DNA from: Segatella copri
Lineage (GTDB): Bacteria; Bacteroidota; Bacteroidia; Bacteroidales; Bacteroidaceae
Length of the DNA: 64,000 nt
Direction: 5' to 3'
Assembly: GCF_019127135.1 (NCBI RefSeq)
Contig: NZ_JAHOEA010000010.1
Location: 1-64,000 of the forward strand
Under the pieces are notes generated by a model. That model was not told the origin of the DNA and did not search any database. It saw only the letters and a list, made by a program, of their open reading frames with translations. A program made the translations under genes and the position numbers. Positions 1 to 7,414 of the stretch are shown piece by piece; the first letter of the stretch is position 1, and every line of letters begins with the position of its first letter.

Positions 1-101
1 ATGCTTCTTGGACAAGAATTAAAGTTCAAAAACAAGCTATGCAACTTAAAATTGGATACCTTTTTCAGTGCCCTCCCTGGGCTAGGAGCTTTTGGGCCTT
101 C

Positions 102-134
102 AGCCCGTACTTGAACCACATGCGAAACTTCAGT
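102..134. repeat. 33-bp dispersed repeat, copy A
   Basis: This 33-bp stretch ending in GCGAAACTTCAGT matches 23278-23310 with one mismatch. It lies in gene-free DNA. The second copy forms the right arm of a perfect 16-bp hairpin; here the left arm is missing. Confidence 0.7.
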
Positions 135-290
135 TATTTATTTTTGCTAAAAAGTTTCCTTTGTCCCCAATTTCGTTATAGCTGCCAGAGAGTTTTTATT
201 AGTACTTAGCGTTTATAGCCTTGTTATGGAAGAATATTCTGCCGAGGAATAAGTTGGCTGTTAATCGGAAATAGTGTACAGGCGGATGTA

Positions 291-329
291 GAACAGCTGA
301 CTAGCCGTACGCTCGCTAGTTGGCTGTTC
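291..329. repeat. 15-bp imperfect inverted repeat
   Basis: The arms 291-305 and 315-329 (GAACAGC...ACTAGC against GCTAGT...GCTGTTC) pair apart from two G-T wobble positions, with a 9-base loop. It lies in the gene-free first kilobase. It could be a terminator remnant or part of a mobile-element end; no T-run follows. Confidence 0.4.
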
Positions 330-550
330 TAATGCAACAGTCAGCGTAAATGCCTGTAAAAATGTTGTAAGTAAGGGATAAGAAAATACTCTTCACTCTT
401 CACCTTTCCTTCGGAAACCCCAGTGTTTATGGGCGTTTCGAGGGGTGAAGAGTTCATGGACACTCTTCACCCACTCTTCACCACTCTTCACCTTAGCTGG
501 TTCGGCAGAGGATGTGTCATAAATTTATGATTCACCCTTTTCTTGTTGTT

Positions 551-616
551 GGATGAGTAAGGATATGTTGTTGGATGAGCTAGGATATGTTGTTGGATGA
601 GTAAGAATATGTTGTT
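551..616. repeat. 22-bp tandem repeat, three copies
   Basis: Three head-to-tail units start at 551, 573 and 595. Each is GGATGAG, a variable 5-6 bases, then ATATGTTGTT. Unit differences are limited to two or three bases. It lies in the loop of the fold-back element. There are no spacers, so it is not CRISPR. Confidence 0.75.
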
Positions 617-637
617 GAGGCAGTCTGTATCTTCGGT

Positions 638-712
638 CGCACAACAGCTGTTGTGCGCTTGTATAACAGCTGATATGCGCATGCACAACAGGTGATGTGC
701 ATGCGATGGTCA
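638..712. repeat. cluster of CAGCTG-centred palindromes
   Basis: A perfect 20-bp palindrome, CGCACAACAGCTGTTGTGCG, spans 638-657. It is followed by degenerate relatives, including GCACAACAGGTGATGTGC at 683-700. That same 18-mer recurs exactly at 63841-63858 in a second cluster near the window end. Confidence 0.7.
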
Positions 713-1019
713 ACTGTTATGCACCAACATCCAGACTTATGACACACCCTCCTCAGGGACGCCTAGCGGTCTTGCGCTGCAATTTACGCCTGTTAGTCTT
801 TGGAATCGGTGAAGAGTGGTGAAGAGGGGGTGAAGAGTCGCTGCAAACTCTTCACCCCTCGGAATGCCGATAAACACAGGGGTTTCCGAAGGAAAGGTGA
901 AGAGTGAAGAGTAAAAGCGTGTTCGCTTGCAGATAAAAAATGGGGCGCAAGCTGTTTCCATGAAAGGAATCGCTTGCGCCCCTGATATTATTGCTTATGA
1001 GTAAATGAGCACCCTAAGA

Positions 1020-1553
1020 TTAGAACTTGTAGATAGCACCAAATGAAATGTTGCTCGCATCTACGTTAAGTCCGAATGTTGATGAGTTGTCACCATGGTC
1101 AGGAGAATAACCTTTGTAACCGAGGAAACCTACCTTTGTGATGAAGTTTACGTGGTCTGAAAGTTTAACAGCCAAACCTGGCTTAATGCCTACCTCGTAA
1201 GAATCGCCACCGCCCTTGCTGTAACTGCTGTAACCGATTGTACCCTCTAAGAAGAGGTTAACCAACTTGGTTTCTACGGCTGTGTAACGTACGTAAGGAG
1301 CTACAGTGAATGTTGTAGATTCACCTACAGGAGAAAGCTTGCAAACTTCGCCCTTCTTGATACCAATCTCGAGACCTGCTTCCCACTTGTTGTTGAATTC
1401 GTAACCAATCTCAGGCATCAAGGTGTAAGCTGTCTTGCTGTCACCATCACCGATCTTGTTGCTGGAAATACCAGCAGTACCACCGATGTAAACCTGTGCG
1501 CTAGCGCAAACTGAAACGAGAGCCATAGCAAGGCTCAACATAATCTTTTTCAT
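1020..1553 (-). CDS. outer membrane beta-barrel protein (porin-like)
   Basis: A small exported barrel protein of about 177 residues. It begins with a typical signal peptide (MKKIMLSLAM, then ASAQ near residue 20), followed by alternating strands and a C-terminal Phe (GAIYKF), the usual outer-membrane barrel assembly signal. The size fits an eight-stranded OmpX/porin-family barrel. The ATG at 1553 is preferred over one at 1559 because it starts directly with the signal-peptide lysines. It is preceded by a good Bacteroidota promoter at 1674-1704, leaving a leader of roughly 110 bases. Its role (adhesion, permeability or structure) cannot be told from sequence. Confidence 0.75.
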   Translation of the reverse strand: MKKIMLSLAMALVSVCASAQVYIGGTAGISSNKIGDGDSKTAYTLMPEIGYEFNNKWEAGLEIGIKKGEVCKLSPVGESTTFTVAPYVRYTAVETKLVNLFLEGTIGYSSYSKGGGDSYEVGIKPGLAVKLSDHVNFITKVGFLGYKGYSPDHGDNSSTFGLNVDASNISFGAIYKF

Positions 1554-1673
1554 AATCAATCTTTTCTTTTAATTATTACTTTATTTTATCACTCTAATCA
1601 GGTAGCTTTTCAGCCCCTTATTTATGATAGCAAAGCACATCCCAGACATGCCCTGCACTCTCTAATTCGGCGG

Positions 1674-1704
1674 CAAAGGTATAGGAAATAACTTAAAACT
1701 CAAA
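1674..1704 (-). promoter_or_regulatory. promoter of outer-membrane barrel gene
   Basis: On the minus strand, TACCTTTG (1674-1681) matches the TAnnTTTG -7 box, with TTTG (1701-1704) 19 bp upstream. It points into the gene starting at 1553. Confidence 0.6.
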
Positions 1705-1798
1705 ACTATTTCTCAGTTTTTCTTGCAAAACAAGCCGTATTGTTGATATAAATCAAGAAAAGTAGGCATGCTGAATGTATCTAAAGCTATTTCTGCTG

Positions 1799-1830
1799 CA
1801 AAGCTACGATTTTTTAGTGAAACCGCCAAA
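1799..1830 (-). promoter_or_regulatory. second upstream minus-strand promoter
   Basis: TAGCTTTG (1799-1806) with TTTG (1827-1830) 20 bp upstream on the minus strand. It lies about 125 bp upstream of the first promoter and could give a longer leader for the barrel gene or a separate short RNA. Confidence 0.45.
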
Positions 1831-1845
1831 TAATATGAGGGAATA

Positions 1846-1877
1846 TTTGGGCAAACCAACTTTTTTCTCTATCTTTG
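1846..1877 (+). promoter_or_regulatory. tex promoter
   Basis: TTTG (1846-1849), a 20-bp spacer and TATCTTTG (1870-1877) match the Bacteroidota housekeeping promoter. The start codon follows about 40 bp downstream. Confidence 0.7.
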
Positions 1878-1918
1878 CATGAACAAACAGTTTGAATCTT
1901 ATTTTATAAATATCATAA

Positions 1919-4051
1919 ATGAATCAATTTACAAAGCTGATAGCAGCCCAGCTCAATCTGAAGGAGCAGGCTGTAGAAAATACTCTGGCGCTGCTCGAAG
2001 AGGGCTGCACCATTCCGTTTATCTCGCGATACCGCAAGGAGAAAACCGGTAATATGGACGAGGTAAACATTGAAGCCATCGCACAGGCTAACGAGAAACT
2101 CTCTGAGATGGCGAAGAGAAAGGAGACTATCCTCAAAACCATCGAGGAACAGGGAAAACTCTCGGATGAACTGAAAAAACGCATCGAACAGTGCTGGGAT
2201 GCCACCGAACTGGAAGACATCTATCTTCCTTATAAGCCAAAGCGCCGCACCCGTGCACAGATAGCACGTGAGGCAGGTTTGGAGCCTCTGGCACAGCTGC
2301 TCCTCTTCCAGCGTGAGCGCAATCCGGAACAGGCTGCCAGGAAGTTTGTGGGTGATAAGGTGAAGGATGTGGAGGCTGCACTTCAGGGAGCCAAGGACAT
2401 CATCGCCGAAACCGTAAGCGAGAATGAGCAGAGCCGCAATCAGATTCGCGGTGAGTTCAGACGCGGTGCCATCATCACTTCTAAGGTGGTAGCCAAGAAG
2501 AAGGATGAGGAAGAGGCGCAGCGCTTCTCCGACTATTTCGATTTCTCAGAACCATTGAAGAAATGTTCTTCGCACCGACTGCTGGCTATGCGTAGAGGCG
2601 AGGCGGCAGGATTCTTGCGTGTCAGCATCTCGGCTGATGATGAGCAGTGTCAGGATAAACTGAAGCGCCACTATGTACATGGTTTCGGTGAGTGCCAGAC
2701 GCTGGTGGGTGAAGCGGTGGATGATGCCTTTAAGCGACTGCTGAAACCTAGCATTGAAACCGAATTTGCTGCGCTCAGCAAGCAGAAGGCGGATGAGGAG
2801 GCTATTGTGGTCTTCGCCGAAAACCTGCGCCAGCTTCTGTTGGCGGCTCCTCTCGGACAGAAACGCGTGATGGCGGTTGACCCAGGTTTTGCCAATGGTT
2901 GCAAGACTTGCTGTCTTGATGCGCAGGGCAATCTGATTCATCATGAAATTGTTTATCCTCATCCTCCCCGCAACAGGAAGAGCGAGGCTACGGCTGCCAT
3001 CCAGCGCATGGTAAAGATGTATCAGGTGGAGGCAATGGCTGTAGGTAACGGTACGGCAAGCCGCGAAACCAGCGACTGGCTGCATAGTATCGATTTCGTT
3101 CATCCGGTAGATATCTATGTGGTGAGCGAGGATGGCGCTTCTATCTATTCGGCTTCGAAGATTGCAAGAGATGAGTTCCCGGATGAGGATGTTACCGTGC
3201 GTGGTGCTGTGAGCATCGGACGAAGACTGATGGATCCGCTTGCAGAATTGGTGAAGATTGATCCGAAGAGCATCGGTGTGGGACAGTATCAGCATGATGT
3301 GGATCAGACTCAGTTGAAGAAGAGTCTGGATACGGTGGTAATGAGTTGCGTGAACTCGGTGGGTGTCAACCTGAATACCGCATCGCAGCATCTCCTGACC
3401 TATGTGAGCGGTTTGGGACCTACGCTTGCCAAGAATATCGTGGAATATCGCCGCGAGAATGGAGCCTTTGCTTCCCGTGCCCAGTTGAAGAAGGTGCCAC
3501 GTCTGGGTCCTTCGGCCTTTGAGCAGTGTGCCGGCTTCCTCCGCATTCCAGGCGCTAAGAATCCTTTGGATAACAGTGCCGTTCATCCGGAGCGCTATGC
3601 GCTGGTAGAGCAGATGGCGAAAGATCAGGGCGTAACGGTGAAGCAGCTGGTAGAAGACAAGGCGCTGCAGAAGAAGATTGATATCAGAAAATATGTGAGT
3701 GCCGAGGTGGGTATGCCTACTTTGACCGATATCATGGCTGAGCTTGACAAGCCGGGCTTGGATCCTCGTGGTGAGGTAGAGAAGTTTGAGTTTGATGCCA
3801 GCATCAAGGAGATAGAGGATTTGCAGGTAGGCATGGTTGTGCCGGGCATTGTTACCAACATTACCAAGTTTGGTGCCTTTGTAGATATAGGTGTCCACAA
3901 CGATGGTCTGGTTCATGTATCCCAGATGTCAAACCGTTACATTCAGGATCCTTCTGAGGTGGTAAAGCTTCATGAGCATGTGATGGTGAGAGTGGCAGAA
4001 GTAGATTTGAAGCGCAAGCGCATCGCCTTGTCGATGAAGGGCGTGAAATAA
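1919..4051 (+). CDS. tex: Tex-family RNA-binding transcriptional accessory protein
   Basis: A cytoplasmic nucleic-acid-binding protein of the Tex/YqgF/S1 family. Its 710 residues are slightly under the usual 720-780. The order of domains is the helical Tex N-terminus (1-190), a YqgF-type RNase H-like fold around residues 315-440 (MAVDPGFANGCK), helix-hairpin-helix motifs around 490-560 (YVSGLGPTLAKNIVEYR) and a C-terminal S1 RNA-binding domain (about 635-708, GMVVPGIVTNITKFGAFVDI). In other bacteria Tex influences transcription and stress tolerance. The gene has its own promoter. A hypothetical gene follows after about 14 bases and may be co-transcribed. Confidence 0.93.
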   Translation: MNQFTKLIAAQLNLKEQAVENTLALLEEGCTIPFISRYRKEKTGNMDEVNIEAIAQANEKLSEMAKRKETILKTIEEQGKLSDELKKRIEQCWDATELEDIYLPYKPKRRTRAQIAREAGLEPLAQLLLFQRERNPEQAARKFVGDKVKDVEAALQGAKDIIAETVSENEQSRNQIRGEFRRGAIITSKVVAKKKDEEEAQRFSDYFDFSEPLKKCSSHRLLAMRRGEAAGFLRVSISADDEQCQDKLKRHYVHGFGECQTLVGEAVDDAFKRLLKPSIETEFAALSKQKADEEAIVVFAENLRQLLLAAPLGQKRVMAVDPGFANGCKTCCLDAQGNLIHHEIVYPHPPRNRKSEATAAIQRMVKMYQVEAMAVGNGTASRETSDWLHSIDFVHPVDIYVVSEDGASIYSASKIARDEFPDEDVTVRGAVSIGRRLMDPLAELVKIDPKSIGVGQYQHDVDQTQLKKSLDTVVMSCVNSVGVNLNTASQHLLTYVSGLGPTLAKNIVEYRRENGAFASRAQLKKVPRLGPSAFEQCAGFLRIPGAKNPLDNSAVHPERYALVEQMAKDQGVTVKQLVEDKALQKKIDIRKYVSAEVGMPTLTDIMAELDKPGLDPRGEVEKFEFDASIKEIEDLQVGMVVPGIVTNITKFGAFVDIGVHNDGLVHVSQMSNRYIQDPSEVVKLHEHVMVRVAEVDLKRKRIALSMKGVK

Positions 4052-4065
4052 AAAGGATATTGAGA

Positions 4066-4350
4066 ATGAATCAGAATAATAATGGTGATGCTCTCTTGGC
4101 AGGGGGCATCACCAGAGATTGTATAGAGTCGGCATATTGCTTTATTCATCAGAAGCTCAGAGTTTTTGAATTCTCCACCAATCCTACGCAGCGTGATGAT
4201 ATAGAGTATGCCATCGCCCAGTATGTAGAGGGCATGAATCCGCAGCTCTATCTTCTTCTTTCTCAAGGCAGAACGGAATTCCTTCTAGATCATGTGAATT
4301 TTGAAAAAGATATGCGCGAGGCTCAGGAAAAACTGGAAGGGATGATGTAG
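4066..4350 (+). CDS. conserved hypothetical protein, 94-95 residues
   Basis: A short soluble protein with no signal peptide and no motif I recognise. It is helical in character and rich in Glu, Gln and Asn, and contains TNPTQRDDIEYAIAQYV. The ATG at 4066 is preferred over an in-frame TTG at 4060. It follows tex by 14 bases with no terminator between, so it is probably the second gene of that operon. A strong hairpin lies downstream (4413-4461). Function unknown. Confidence 0.6.
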   Translation: MNQNNNGDALLAGGITRDCIESAYCFIHQKLRVFEFSTNPTQRDDIEYAIAQYVEGMNPQLYLLLSQGRTEFLLDHVNFEKDMREAQEKLEGMM

Positions 4351-4412
4351 GTATCTCTCTGTTTGAGGAGAAGGATCTGACAAAAAGGTGTAAAAAGACA
4401 GGTAGTTATATT

Positions 4413-4461
4413 AAAAGAAAATGCTAAGTAGTTAATTATTAACTACTTAGCATTTTCTTTT
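4413..4461. terminator. bidirectional terminator, 23-bp perfect stem
   Basis: The arms 4413-4435 and 4439-4461 are perfectly complementary (AAAATGCTAAGTAGTTAA core) with a 3-base loop, flanked by A-run and T-run. It can end the tex operon on the plus strand and the tRNA-Leu transcript on the minus strand. Confidence 0.85.
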
Positions 4462-4462
4462 G

Positions 4463-4544
4463 TGCGCCTGATAGGACTCGAACCTACACGGCCTAAACCA
4501 CTAGATCCTAAGTCTAGCGCGTCTACCAATTTCGCCACAAGCGC
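4463..4544 (-). tRNA. tRNA-Leu (anticodon UAG)
   Basis: An 82-base cloverleaf on the minus strand. The 7-bp acceptor stem pairs GCGCTTG with CAGGCGC, the discriminator base is A, and CCA is not encoded. The anticodon stem GCTAGA/TCTAG encloses the loop CTTAGGA, giving anticodon TAG. A long variable arm, as in class II tRNAs, and the T-loop GGTTCGAGTCC are visible. It reads CUA and, by wobble, other CUN codons. A TATCTTTG box sits just upstream (4556-4563), and the transcript runs into the perfect hairpin at 4413-4461. Confidence 0.95.
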
Positions 4545-4555
4545 ATTCTTGGGTG

Positions 4556-4563
4556 CAAAGATA
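4556..4563 (-). promoter_or_regulatory. tRNA-Leu -7 promoter box
   Basis: TATCTTTG on the minus strand, 11 bases upstream of the mature tRNA 5' end. No clear -33 TTTG at the right spacing was found. Confidence 0.5.
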
Positions 4564-4613
4564 CAATAATAATTTGAATAAAAAGAATAAAAATGAAAAA
4601 AATGATGGTTTTA

Positions 4614-4645
4614 CTTGCTTTTTACGAGAAATAATGGTAATTTTG
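4614..4645 (+). promoter_or_regulatory. promoter of SGNH esterase gene
   Basis: TAATTTTG (4638-4645) with CTTG (4614-4617) 20 bp upstream. The leader to the ATG at 4728 is about 75 bases. Confidence 0.55.
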
Positions 4646-4727
4646 CAAACAGATACTGTTCTATTTTTATTTTGCAAAAAACGAAGGCTGGACAGTAAGG
4701 ACAGATAAAAACTATAATAACAGGAAT

Positions 4728-5843
4728 ATGAAAAAAATATGGGTTATGATGCTGGCTACATTGATGGTTTCTTCCACGATGATGGCTGGAAATGTGAAGA
4801 AATCAACTACTCTTCCTATTGAGGGAGAGATCGTAAAGGCTTCTCATCCGATGATTCAGTATGTTGGGCGTGTGAGCTTTGCTAAGAATCCTGATGTAGC
4901 CAGTTTCAATTATCCGGGAACTACGATTGAGGCTAGTTTCCAAGGGTCTTCTTTGAAAATGCTATGTCGCCCGAAAACTGGATATTTCATGGCGCAGATT
5001 GATGATTGTGAACCTTTTAAAGTGGGCTTTAATGCCGAACGCGATTCGGTTGTTACCCTGGCTGCGGCTTTGCCAAAGGGGGTGCATCATGCTAAGGTGA
5101 TGTATGTGATAGAAGGCTTATTCCGTAAACCGGAATTCAGGGGATTTGTTCTTGATAAGGGATGTCATCTTGTTGAGGCTCCAGCTCTCCCAGACCGGAA
5201 GATTGAATTTATCGGAAACTCCATCACCTGCGGTTATGGTGTAGAAAGTATCAACATGTCTGATCCTTTTGAGGATGAAACGGAGAACCATTGGCTTACT
5301 TATGCCAATATCGTAAGTGACAGTCTGAAGGCTCAGCACACTTCTATCTCCCGCAGTGGTATCGGTGTATATCGTAATTATAATGGTCCGAAGACGGGTG
5401 ATGCCGATAACATGCCTTGGCAATATGAATATACCTTATTTGACCAGCATGATGAAAAATGGGATTTTGCCAAGTATCAGCCTCAGTTAGTCTGCATCAA
5501 TCTGGGTACGAACGATCTTTCTACCAAGAATTATGATATTCAACTCTACGAGAAGAATTATCGCATGTTTCTTAAAACGGTACGTAGCAAGTATCCTCAT
5601 GCAAAGATTGTGATGTTGACAGGTCCGATGCTCGGCGAGAAGGAGAGTAGCAAGCAGCGAACTGTGCTTGACAGAATCTGTGCAGATGCCAATAAAACCG
5701 ATAAGAACATTTACCGTTTCGATTTCAGTTTCCAGAAAGGAGATTTAGGTTATGGCGCCAGCTGGCATCCTAGTATGTTGCAGCATCGGAAGATGGCGGC
5801 AGAATTGCTTCCGTTCCTGAGAAAACTGATGAATTGGAATTAA
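4728..5843 (+). CDS. exported SGNH/GDSL esterase, CE2-like two-domain protein
   Basis: A probable secreted carbohydrate deacetylase of 371 residues. A signal peptide (residues 1-20) is followed by a beta-rich N-terminal domain (about 35-150) and a C-terminal SGNH hydrolase domain. The Block I serine lies in GNSITCGYG (Ser165), the Block III Asn in LGTNDLS (about 264-270), and the catalytic His in SWHPS near residue 349. This jelly-roll plus SGNH layout is that of family CE2 acetylxylan esterases, which remove acetyl groups from plant polysaccharides or oligosaccharides. The exact substrate is inferred. A histidine phosphatase gene follows closely on the same strand, suggesting a two-gene operon of exported hydrolases. 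Confidence 0.8.
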   Translation: MKKIWVMMLATLMVSSTMMAGNVKKSTTLPIEGEIVKASHPMIQYVGRVSFAKNPDVASFNYPGTTIEASFQGSSLKMLCRPKTGYFMAQIDDCEPFKVGFNAERDSVVTLAAALPKGVHHAKVMYVIEGLFRKPEFRGFVLDKGCHLVEAPALPDRKIEFIGNSITCGYGVESINMSDPFEDETENHWLTYANIVSDSLKAQHTSISRSGIGVYRNYNGPKTGDADNMPWQYEYTLFDQHDEKWDFAKYQPQLVCINLGTNDLSTKNYDIQLYEKNYRMFLKTVRSKYPHAKIVMLTGPMLGEKESSKQRTVLDRICADANKTDKNIYRFDFSFQKGDLGYGASWHPSMLQHRKMAAELLPFLRKLMNWN

Positions 5844-5883
5844 ATGAGACTGTATGTTTCCCAAACAAAATTATATGATAACA

Positions 5884-7161
5884 ATGAATACAAAGAATCT
5901 ATTATTATTGGCATCTCTTACATTGGCGATGCCTCTGACAGCACAGACTCCGCAAGAGGATTTCAAGCGGGATATTACGCTTTCGGGTAGTAACTATGTA
6001 GCTTATCGTGGTCCGCAGAAGCAGTTGACTGCGGCTCCTAAAGGTTATAAGCCTTTCTATCTGAGCCATTATGGGCGGCATGGTTCCCGCTATATGATAG
6101 GCAAGCAGGCTTATGATGTGCCTTATTTCTCTCTGCTCAAAGCGAAGCAGGAGGGCAAACTGACAGCTAAGGGCGAGGAAACGCTGGCTAAGGTGAAGAT
6201 GATTCGTGAGGAGGCGAAGGGGCGCGATGGCGAACTGACTCCGCTCGGAGCTCTCCAGCATCAGGGTATCACCAGAAGAATGATGGAGCGATTCCCTGAG
6301 ATTTTTGCCGGTAATACGAATATTGAGGCCCGAAGTACTTTGGTAATCCGATGCATCCTCTCTATGGAGAACGGTTTGCAGCAGATGCAGCGTATCAATC
6401 CGAAACTTCATATCTTCCATGATGCCAGCGAGCATGATATGTATTATATGAACCAGGGCGACAGATACCTGGATAGCTTGAAGCATAGCGTGGGTATCAA
6501 GGTGGCACAGCAGGAATTTGCACAGAAGCACGTTAGCTATAGCCGTGTGATGCAGGAACTGTTCAACGACCCTGCCTGGGTGAAGCAGAATATCAACCAG
6601 AGTGACCTGAACAGAAAACTTTATGAGATGGCAAGCTCAATCCAAGGCACGGAACTGAGAGGCAAGGTTTCGCTCTATGACCTCTTTACGGAGGAGGAAC
6701 TGTATCAGAACTGGCTGAATGCCAACATCTGGTGGCAGATGGCTTATGGCAACTCGCCTTATACGGGCAATGTGCAGCCATTTTCCCAGCGCAATCTCTT
6801 GAGGAATATCATCCAGAAGGCGGATAGCTGCATCGCTCTTCCGCATCCGGGTGCTACCCTGAGATATGGACACGATACAATGGTTACTCCGCTTACCTGT
6901 TTGCTGGATTTGAATGGGTATGGCGAGGAGATTAAGGATCCGGAGAAGATTGCTTCTCAATGGTGGGATTATAAGATTACCCCGATGGCTACGAATTTGC
7001 AGTTTGTTTTTTATAGAAACAAGGCGAATGATGTATTGGTAAAGGTGCTTTTGAATGAAGATGAGGCTACTTTGCCTATCAAGAGCGATGTGGCACCTTA
7101 TTACCACTGGAATGACTTTAAGGAATACTGCCTGAAAAAGCTGGCGGGGTATAAAAGGTAA
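5884..7161 (+). CDS. exported histidine-type (acid) phosphatase
   Basis: A branch-2 histidine phosphatase (acid phosphatase/phytase/MINPP type), about 425 residues. The signal peptide begins MNTKNLLLLASL and ends TAQ, which is why the ATG at 5884 is preferred over in-frame ATGs at 5854 and 5875. The catalytic RHGxR motif is present in HYGRHGSRY near residue 55, and the proton-donor HD pair in RYGHDTMV in the last third. The family hydrolyses phosphomonoesters, often inositol phosphates, in the periplasm or at the surface. It lies about 40 bases after the SGNH esterase with no terminator between. A hairpin terminator follows at 7298-7340. The substrate is not determinable here. Confidence 0.85.
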   Translation: MNTKNLLLLASLTLAMPLTAQTPQEDFKRDITLSGSNYVAYRGPQKQLTAAPKGYKPFYLSHYGRHGSRYMIGKQAYDVPYFSLLKAKQEGKLTAKGEETLAKVKMIREEAKGRDGELTPLGALQHQGITRRMMERFPEIFAGNTNIEARSTLVIRCILSMENGLQQMQRINPKLHIFHDASEHDMYYMNQGDRYLDSLKHSVGIKVAQQEFAQKHVSYSRVMQELFNDPAWVKQNINQSDLNRKLYEMASSIQGTELRGKVSLYDLFTEEELYQNWLNANIWWQMAYGNSPYTGNVQPFSQRNLLRNIIQKADSCIALPHPGATLRYGHDTMVTPLTCLLDLNGYGEEIKDPEKIASQWWDYKITPMATNLQFVFYRNKANDVLVKVLLNEDEATLPIKSDVAPYYHWNDFKEYCLKKLAGYKR

Positions 7162-7297
7162 AAATGAAGGCTACTGACTGCTGGGGGAACAGGCGATGGA
7201 ATCGCCTGGAACGGGGGCAGGAGGGGGACTGGCTTCTTTTTTTGCTGAAACGAGAAACGAGAAACGCGAAATGCAGAAATGCAAATAGCTAGATAAT

Positions 7298-7340
7298 AAA
7301 AAAGGGGGCTTAAGCTTTTGGGACTTAAGCTCCTTTTTTT
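7298..7340. terminator. terminator between phosphatase and ParC-like gene
   Basis: The stem GGGGCTTAAG / CTTAAGCTCC (one G-T pair) is flanked by a run of A on the left and T on the right, so it can serve both convergent transcripts. Confidence 0.8.
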
Positions 7341-7414
7341 ATGATGGGCGCTTTTCTTACTGCTTTTCTTGCTGCTTTTCTTTAGCGCTTTTCTTGCTGC
7401 TTTTCTTTGCTTTT

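Larger units (their letters stand above)
388..913. repeat. fold-back element with ~105-bp inverted arms
   Basis: The left arm (about 388-492) and right arm (about 808-913) are long, near-identical inverted copies rich in the word CTCTTCACC. Each arm also contains its own small hairpin (GGGTGAAGAGT against ACTCTTCACCC). The 315-bp centre holds a 22-bp tandem repeat and CAGCTG palindromes and no convincing gene. The structure resembles a non-autonomous fold-back or MITE-like element. Target-site duplications were not resolved. It lies downstream of the outer-membrane gene that ends at 1020. Confidence 0.6.

Noticed and set aside
551..616. Possible CRISPR array
   Set aside because: The 22-bp units are directly adjacent with no spacers, and no cas gene is present.
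2546..3916. 456-codon open frame antisense to tex
   Set aside because: It lies wholly opposite a confidently identified gene, its product has no domain character, and long antisense frames are expected opposite codon-biased genes.
4060..4065. TTG start two codons upstream of the 94-residue hypothetical gene
   Set aside because: An ATG six bases downstream is the ordinary choice and no evidence favours TTG.
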